A stretch of 6,746 bases of DNA from Fidelibacterota bacterium (GTDB lineage Bacteria; Fidelibacterota; Fidelibacteria; Fidelibacterales; Fidelibacteraceae): NCBI GenBank assembly GCA_023134755.1, contig JAGLUM010000433.1, positions 1 to 6,746 of the forward strand, given 5' to 3'. A program made the translations under genes and the position numbers. The notes under the pieces are model-generated. The model saw nothing but the letters and a program-made list of their open reading frames with translations. It was not told the DNA's origin and did no database searches. Of the stretch, positions 1 through 3,830 are shown one piece after another (position 1 is the first letter of the stretch; each line of letters opens with the position of its first letter).

Positions 1-1406
1 TGCGTTGGGCCGTCTTCTCCGACAAATATGCTGTCATGTGTAAACACATAAATAACTTGGCATTTTATGAGTGCCGCCATACGAATGGCAGAACGCATAT
101 AATCAGAAAACACCAAAAAGGTTCCGCCAAAGGGGATGAAACCGCTACCGTACAGGGCGATGCCATTCATAACAGCACCCATTGCAAATTCGCGGATACC
201 GTAATGAATATTTCTCCCGGAAAAATTATCCCGTGATATTGCCGATGTTGCTTTCAGTGTAGTTTTATCCGACCCTGCAAGATCTGCAGATCCTCCGATA
301 AGACCCGGTATTACCTTTGCCAATTCCTGCAGGATATTCCCGGAATGCACACGTGTGGAATTATCTTTATGTGACAGGGTATTCATAATATCAGCATCCA
401 AATCAGTTGGCAAAATCTTACGGGCTTGATTAATATAATGATGATATTGATCTGCTGTTTTTTCCTTCCATTCACCATATTCCGTTTGCCATCGAGAATA
501 AATGAATTTCACTGTTTTGACATGTGCTTGAAATTCTTTTTTAACTTCATTTGGAATATAAAATGATTTGTTTTCCGGAAACCCCAGGTGTTTTTTTGTT
601 AATTTCAGCTCTTCTTCTCCCAGTGGGGCGCCATGGGCAGCGGAACTATCCTGTTTATTTGGACTACCGAAAGCTATATGGGTTTTTGCGATAATGAGTG
701 AGGGTTTGTCGGATTCCTGCTGCGCACGAATAATTGCCTGTTCTATTTCATGGTGGTCATGGCCGTTAATTTCCTGGACATGCCAATGGTAAGCGCGGTA
801 ACGCATAGCAACATCATCGGAAAAGGTCAAATCGGTATTGCCGTCAATAGTAATGTGGTTGTTATCATAAAAACATATTAATTGTCCCAACCCCAAATGT
901 CCTGCAATTGATGATGCCTCGTGACTGATACCTTCCATTATATCTCCATCACCGCAAAAACAATATGTGTGATGGTTGCCGAAAAGATTGAATTCTTTAG
1001 TATTCCACTGCGCGGCAGACATGCGGGCAGCCATTGCCATACCGACTGCATTGGCTATTCCCTGTCCAAGTGGACCGGTGGTTGTTTCCACGCCGGGAAT
1101 CTCACGCTCCGGATGACCCGGTGTTTTAGATCCCCACTGTCGAAATGCTTTTAAATCGTCAAGTGATATATCATACCCGGAAAGATGCAAAACGGTATAT
1201 AATAATGCTGAACCATGACCTCCGGACATCACAAAGCGGTCCCGGCCCGGCCATTCCGGATCTTCAGGATTAAAACGCAAAAATTTTGTCCATAAAACAG
1301 TTGCACAATCTGCCATTCCCATGGGGAGACCCGGGTGACCGGATTGTGCTTTTTCTATCATATCTGCTGCTAGTATACGTATTGTATCGGCTGCAAGTTT
1401 TGACAT
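1..1406 (-). CDS. tkt: Transketolase, N-terminal 468 residues (3' end outside window)
   Basis: Thiamine diphosphate enzyme of the non-oxidative pentose phosphate pathway. It moves two-carbon ketol units between sugar phosphates in the cytoplasm. The frame is open from ATG at 1406 to the left edge with no internal stop. Visible family motifs, in order: GHPGLPMG (residues 23-30), GGHGS (62-66, with the cofactor-region His64), GPLGQG (111-116), and the ThDP/metal motif starting GDGDIMEG (152-159) and ending at YDNN. Further on come IREFAMG, whose Glu406 matches the catalytic glutamate that activates ThDP, and [12 protein letters not shown] at the cut edge. Bacterial transketolases are about 660 residues, so roughly 190 residues including the C-terminal domain are missing. 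The start is supported by GGAG 7 nt upstream and by the normal N-terminal length before GHPG. It is divergent from the secreted-protein gene on its right. All key residues seen are intact. A different ThDP enzyme such as DXS is unlikely given GHPGLPMG and IREFAMG. Confidence 0.97.
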   Translation of the reverse strand, partial: MSKLAADTIRILAADMIEKAQSGHPGLPMGMADCATVLWTKFLRFNPEDPEWPGRDRFVMSGGHGSALLYTVLHLSGYDISLDDLKAFRQWGSKTPGHPEREIPGVETTTGPLGQGIANAVGMAMAARMSAAQWNTKEFNLFGNHHTYCFCGDGDIMEGISHEASSIAGHLGLGQLICFYDNNHITIDGNTDLTFSDDVAMRYRAYHWHVQEINGHDHHEIEQAIIRAQQESDKPSLIIAKTHIAFGSPNKQDSSAAHGAPLGEEELKLTKKHLGFPENKSFYIPNEVKKEFQAHVKTVKFIYSRWQTEYGEWKEKTADQYHHYINQARKILPTDLDADIMNTLSHKDNSTRVHSGNILQELAKVIPGLIGGSADLAGSDKTTLKATSAISRDNFSGRNIHYGIREFAMGAVMNGIALYGSGFIPFGGTFLVFSDYMRSAIRMAALIKCQVIYVFTHDSIFVGEDGPT

Positions 1407-1413
1407 AGATCAT

Positions 1414-1417
1414 CTCC
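1414..1417 (-). promoter_or_regulatory. Ribosome binding site of transketolase
   Basis: GGAG on the minus strand lies 7 nt before the ATG at 1406. This spacing is good and fixes the transketolase start. Confidence 0.75.
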
Positions 1418-1540
1418 ATTTATTCCTTGCGGGTAATTTATAATGTTTTCGGATTTTATAAAACTCTTTTATTGCAATATGTCTGGAATAAATAGCTTGA
1501 TAAGTGTTACGACGTTTTTTACCTTTTACTGATATTATAT

Positions 1541-1544
1541 GGAG
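1541..1544 (+). promoter_or_regulatory. Ribosome binding site deciding a GTG start
   Basis: GGAG lies 5 nt before GTG at 1550. The overlapping ATG at 1539 reads only four codons before TGA in another frame, so it cannot be the start of the secreted protein. The spacing selects GTG 1550. No convincing -35/-10 pair was seen for either gene in the 143-bp divergent region 1407-1549. Confidence 0.65.
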
Positions 1545-1549
1545 TTGGT

Positions 1550-2260
1550 GTGATAAAATGTGTTGTTGTTGGAATTATTGTTTTGTGTTTTGGAATATTA
1601 CCTGCTGAAATACCTAAAAATCATTTGGCTGATTTTAATATCCCTTCTTTCCCGTATGCCGTAGAATTTTTAGGTCTTGAACTGTATCAGGAAGGCCAAT
1701 CGCTTATCTTACAATGGTCTACTGCCAGTGAAACGCAAAATATGGGGTTTATCCTTGAGCGGAAAACGGATTCTTTGGGTGTCTGGAATCCCTTAAATGA
1801 TTACATCAATAATAATAATTTACGCGGACAGGGAACGGTAAGTACTTTGACGGAATATACTTATATTGATTCGCTGGTGGACGTTGGTTTTACATATTAT
1901 TACCGTATTTCCGGTATTGATGTAGCGAATAATATTGGGGTCCTTGACAGTGTCTCACTTCTTGTTACCTCAACCGGGATCGTGAATGCCTTGCCTGATA
2001 ATTTTACTTTGCATGTTTATCCCAATCCTTTTAATCCAAGAACAGCTATTAACTGGCAGCTATCAGCTTACGGCTATATTGAGTTGAACATTTATAATAT
2101 TCAAGGATTATTGATTGAACAATTATTTGAAGGTTGGGAAAATACCGGTAATTATGACCTGATCTGGGATGCAAGCGAAATGCCTTCGGGTGTATATGTA
2201 TGCGTGATGAATATTGACGGGATGATAAAGGCAAGGCAGAAATTGGTGTTAATGAAATAA
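1550..2260 (+). CDS. Small secreted FN3-like protein with type A (T9SS/FlgD-like) C-terminal sorting tail
   Basis: Function unknown; an extracellular or surface-anchored accessory protein. Residues 1-19 form a signal peptide: Lys3, a hydrophobic core, and a probable cut after LPA. There is no lipobox. Residues about 41-141 form a beta-rich FN3-like domain with LQWSTASETQNMGFILER (54-71), a GQGT turn (94-97), and YYYRISGID (116-124). This pattern is familiar from FCB secreted proteins. Residues 149-236 are a sorting domain: YPNPFNP (157-163), the strand ELNIYNIQG, WDASEMPSGVYV (206-217), and a final KLVLMK. That fits the type IX secretion sorting family (TIGR04183 / FlgD Ig-like). In known systems the tail directs outer-membrane export and is then removed. 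The GTG start is supported by GGAG. These two domains normally sit at the end of much larger enzymes; here they stand alone with no catalytic domain. Domain calls are solid and function is open. Confidence 0.88.
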   Translation: MIKCVVVGIIVLCFGILPAEIPKNHLADFNIPSFPYAVEFLGLELYQEGQSLILQWSTASETQNMGFILERKTDSLGVWNPLNDYINNNNLRGQGTVSTLTEYTYIDSLVDVGFTYYYRISGIDVANNIGVLDSVSLLVTSTGIVNALPDNFTLHVYPNPFNPRTAINWQLSAYGYIELNIYNIQGLLIEQLFEGWENTGNYDLIWDASEMPSGVYVCVMNIDGMIKARQKLVLMK

Positions 2261-2266
2261 TATTGT

Positions 2267-2300
2267 AGAACCATAAACGGTGTGGTTTTGCTTGTTTTTT
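2267..2300 (+). terminator. Weak hairpin terminator after the FN3-like gene
   Basis: Seven bases after the TAA, AACCATA (2269-2275) pairs with TGTGGTT (2281-2287) around a 5-nt loop, with one G-U pair. Two more weak pairs can extend the base. A T-rich stretch (2286-2300, ending in six T) follows. The stem is AT-rich, so the call is modest. It lies between convergent genes and may also limit leftward transcription. Confidence 0.4.
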
Positions 2301-2789
2301 AAGAATTTTTACTTTTACGCAACCCAACAACAAGCAAAAAGCTTAAAATCAAAATCAACGCGGCATAGAGTAGCCAAAATTCACCTTGTTGAAATACTTT
2401 CCCGGCATCCATTCGTGAGCTACTTCATCGGACATGACCTTAACGACCATGAAAAATAAAAGAGACAGTAGACTTCCAAGCAAATAAAAGATCGACAATC
2501 CTTTGCATTCTTTGTTTCGTTGAATGGTCATAAAAGATGTAATAAATAATGTAAATAGAAATACGGCCGAGCTGGTCATTGCAAATAAGATGAATATTTC
2601 AGGAAAACTTAAATTACCCTCAATAACAAATATTTTCTCTGCATAAAACGGGATAATAAGCAAGGTGGCTATCAGGGATATTGCATTGAACAATGCCCAG
2701 TTTTTTTGGATATTTACCTTTATGTTTTTACTCCATTTGTGTTTTTTTATATGCTTTATGCGATATTCTTTATCTTTATGTTCCGGCAA
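2299..2789 (-). pseudogene. Small four-helix membrane protein, apparently frameshifted before the last helix
   Basis: I do not recognise the family. The uninterrupted frame runs from TTG at 2789 to TGA at 2355 (144 residues). It has a Lys/His-rich N-terminus (about 1-30) and three membrane helices at about 31-50, 62-87 and 98-118. After MPGK (128-131) this frame gives a short polar tail. In the neighbouring frame the DNA goes straight on as KVFQQGEFWLLYAALILIL, then SFLLVVGL and a basic RKSKNS end, stopping at TAA 2301-2299. One extra base near 2398-2403 would join the halves into a 163-residue protein. Its four helices obey the positive-inside rule: basic N-terminus, basic RNKECKG loop, acidic outer loop, basic C-terminus. 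This may be a genuine disabling mutation, an assembly error or recoding. The start is weak: TTG with no clear Shine-Dalgarno and an in-frame stop four codons upstream. It is divergent from the lipoprotein gene. Confidence 0.6.
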
Positions 2790-2814
2790 AGAACTATTTC
2801 ATCTATGAGTTACT

Positions 2815-2843
2815 TTAATTATATTTATTGCAAGAATTAAAAT
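2815..2843 (+). promoter_or_regulatory. Possible sigma-70-like promoter of the octapeptide lipoprotein
   Basis: TTAATT (2815-2820) is followed 17 bp later by TAAAAT (2838-2843), about 27 nt before the ATG at 2870. The -10 matches five of six consensus bases and the -35 only three. The region is very AT-rich, so chance matches are likely. Confidence 0.28.
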
Positions 2844-2856
2844 AATAGCTAAAAAT

Positions 2857-2860
2857 GGAG
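2857..2860 (+). promoter_or_regulatory. Ribosome binding site deciding the lipoprotein start
   Basis: GGAG lies 9 nt before ATG 2870. It overlaps an upstream in-frame ATG at 2855 that would add MENFI before the MKK of a standard lipoprotein signal. The Shine-Dalgarno and the signal peptide shape both favour 2870. Confidence 0.65.
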
Positions 2861-2869
2861 AATTTTATT

Positions 2870-3511
2870 ATGAAAAAATTTTGTTTCTTTATTTTAATAC
2901 TCATGCTGTTAAGCTGTAATGGAAAAAATTCGCAACAAAAAGATAATACCTTTATAGTGGATTCACTTGCTATTTATAAAGCTGATTCCATTGCGGTTTA
3001 TATCGCAGACTCAATAGCCATATTTAAAGCTGATTCTATTGCGGCTTATATCGCAGACTCAATAGCTATATTTAAAGCTGATTCTATTGCAGTACATATT
3101 GCCGATTCACTAGCACAGATCTTTCCCAAAGAGAGGGCAACACATGTTGTGGAATTATTTCAAGTTCAAATTGGAGCAAATGATTTCAATTTATCAACAT
3201 TTGGAAATCCGTTAGATATCCATATTTATATTAAAGAAAACGGAAGAACGATTAGCTCTGTAACGCCCCTATATTTGTATGGCACAAGAGGAGAAAGAAT
3301 TTTAAGCAAACCAATTGTCTGGGTTGTTAATTTTAATCCGGAAAAAAACTATCAAATTGTGGTGACAGAAGAATCAATAATCGCAGCTACAAATACTTGG
3401 GCAATTCCTGAGACACCTAAAATTGGATATTGGCCATTTGGCTTCAATGGTGGAAAATTATACTTTGGAAAAGATTCATATTTATTATTTAGGGATAAAG
3501 TAGCAAAATAA
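2870..3511 (+). CDS. Lipoprotein with seven tandem ADSIAxxx octapeptides
   Basis: Predicted lipoprotein of 213 residues, function unknown. The N-terminus is a textbook lipoprotein signal: MKK, a hydrophobic stretch, then lipobox LLSC with the modified Cys16. The next residue is Asn rather than Asp, which is compatible with outer-membrane sorting. Residues 30-85 are seven octads in a row with consensus ADSIA plus three variable residues alternating YI/FK. Such ADSIA tracts occur in envelope proteins of Bacteroidetes and relatives and probably form a helical periplasmic spacer. Residues about 91-213 are a compact, beta-rich domain with VELFQVQIGANDF, W-rich strands, and a WPFGFNGGKLYFG motif near the end. 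I could not assign it to a family. A longer start at 2855 is open but less likely. The gene is monocistronic: divergent from the membrane gene on its left and closed by a strong terminator 11 nt after its stop. Confidence 0.88.
   Translation: MKKFCFFILILMLLSCNGKNSQQKDNTFIVDSLAIYKADSIAVYIADSIAIFKADSIAAYIADSIAIFKADSIAVHIADSLAQIFPKERATHVVELFQVQIGANDFNLSTFGNPLDIHIYIKENGRTISSVTPLYLYGTRGERILSKPIVWVVNFNPEKNYQIVVTEESIIAATNTWAIPETPKIGYWPFGFNGGKLYFGKDSYLLFRDKVAK
2957..3124 (+). repeat. In-frame 24-bp tandem repeat (7 units; 48-bp higher-order unit)
   Basis: Seven 24-bp units encode the octapeptides. Odd and even units differ, giving a 48-bp higher-order period. The 48-bp blocks 2978-3025 and 3026-3073 differ at only three bases, which points to recent duplication. 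The block 3074-3121 is more diverged. All units are in frame, so copy-number change would lengthen or shorten the spacer without breaking the gene. Confidence 0.9.
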
Positions 3512-3522
3512 TATATAAAATT

Positions 3523-3554
3523 AAAAAAGAGGTTCTTGGGAGCCTCTTTTTTTT
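3523..3554 (+). terminator. Strong intrinsic terminator, probably bidirectional
   Basis: The arm 3523-3535 (six A then GAGGTTC) pairs over 13 bp, with one G-U, with 3540-3552 around a TTGG loop. A run of eight T (3547-3554) overlaps the right arm and tail. On the minus strand the same hairpin ends in six T. It can therefore end both the rightward lipoprotein transcript and the leftward tRNA-Val transcript, whose 3' end is at 3556. Confidence 0.9.
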
Positions 3555-3555
3555 G

Positions 3556-3630
3556 TGGGCGCTGAGGGATTCGAACCCCCGACCCCCTGCTTGTAAGGCA
3601 GGTGCTCTAAACCAGCTGAGCTAAGCGCCC
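3556..3630 (-). tRNA. tRNA-Val (anticodon TAC)
   Basis: A 75-nt cloverleaf on the minus strand. The acceptor arm GGGCGCT pairs with AGCGCCC. The D arm is GCTC/GAGC. The anticodon stem is CCTGC/GCAGG around the loop CTTACAA, giving anticodon TAC (reads GUA and probably other GUN valine codons). The T arm has TTCGAAT between GGGGG and CCCTC (one G-U). The discriminator base is A, and CCA is not encoded, so it would be added after transcription. It is transcribed alone, with a promoter upstream and the shared terminator just past its 3' end. No integrase or att duplicate is seen beside it. Confidence 0.97.
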
Positions 3631-3647
3631 GGAAAATCAAGTCCGAT

Positions 3648-3676
3648 ATAATATAACGATTCTTCTTTTGAAGCAA
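3648..3676 (-). promoter_or_regulatory. Promoter of tRNA-Val
   Basis: On the minus strand, TTGCTT (3676-3671) is followed by exactly 17 bp and then TATTAT (3653-3648). The -10 matches five of six consensus bases. The tRNA 5' end at 3630 lies 17 nt further, so transcription would begin a few bases before the mature end. Confidence 0.5.
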
Positions 3677-3703
3677 GCATTTTTATTGTATGTGTTAAAG
3701 CTA

Positions 3704-3738
3704 AGTAAGGGTTTAGGGTTTAAAGTTTAGGGGTTAGA
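3704..3738. repeat. Degenerate heptanucleotide repeat, GTTTAGG type
   Basis: Consecutive 7-bp units on the plus strand read AGTAAGG, GTTTAGG, GTTTAAA, GTTTAGG, GGTTAGA. The GTTTAGG units resemble eukaryotic telomere repeats, but the array is short and degenerate. It is non-coding and lies between tRNA-Val and the subtilase stop codon. Confidence 0.6.
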
Positions 3739-3764
3739 AAAATATCGCAATTATTGTGGAAATT

Positions 3765-3827
3765 ATTTACTGTTTACTATTCTCGGTTTACTATTTATGG
3801 TTCACTTTTTACTGTTTATCGTTTACG
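3765..3827. repeat. Degenerate heptanucleotide repeat, GTTTACT type (9 units)
   Basis: Nine successive 7-bp units keep register on the plus strand: ATTTACT, GTTTACT, ATTCTCG, GTTTACT, ATTTATG, GTTCACT, TTTTACT, GTTTATC, GTTTACG. The array ends 3 bp before the subtilase stop codon. It is separated from the GTTTAGG-type units by 26 bp (3739-3764) with no repeat. No hairpin with a T tail was seen in 3640-3830 for the leftward subtilase transcript. Confidence 0.65.
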
Positions 3828-3830
3828 CTC

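Noticed and set aside
36..1154. Several plus-strand reading frames of 66-77 residues
   Set aside because: All are antisense to transketolase, whose motifs are unmistakable on the minus strand.
2049..2333. A 94-residue minus-strand reading frame
   Set aside because: It lies opposite the sorting-tail half of the FN3-like gene and the end of the membrane gene. It has no Shine-Dalgarno and its composition looks like an antisense shadow.
2855..2869. Upstream ATG giving a five-residue longer lipoprotein
   Set aside because: This ATG overlaps the Shine-Dalgarno of the ATG at 2870, and the resulting MENFI leader would spoil a standard MKK lipoprotein signal.
3556..3738. tRNA-Val next to repeats as a possible integration site
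   Set aside because: No integrase, no duplicated tRNA 3' end and no inverted or direct att-like repeat was found in the window.
3706..3738. Telomere-like GTTTAGG sequence suggesting a eukaryotic contig or linear chromosome end
   Set aside because: Only two exact units occur, and genes of clearly bacterial type lie on both sides with Shine-Dalgarno sites and an intrinsic terminator.
3704..3827. Possible CRISPR array
   Set aside because: The units are 7 bp, degenerate and continuous, with no 25-40 bp spacers and no cas gene nearby.
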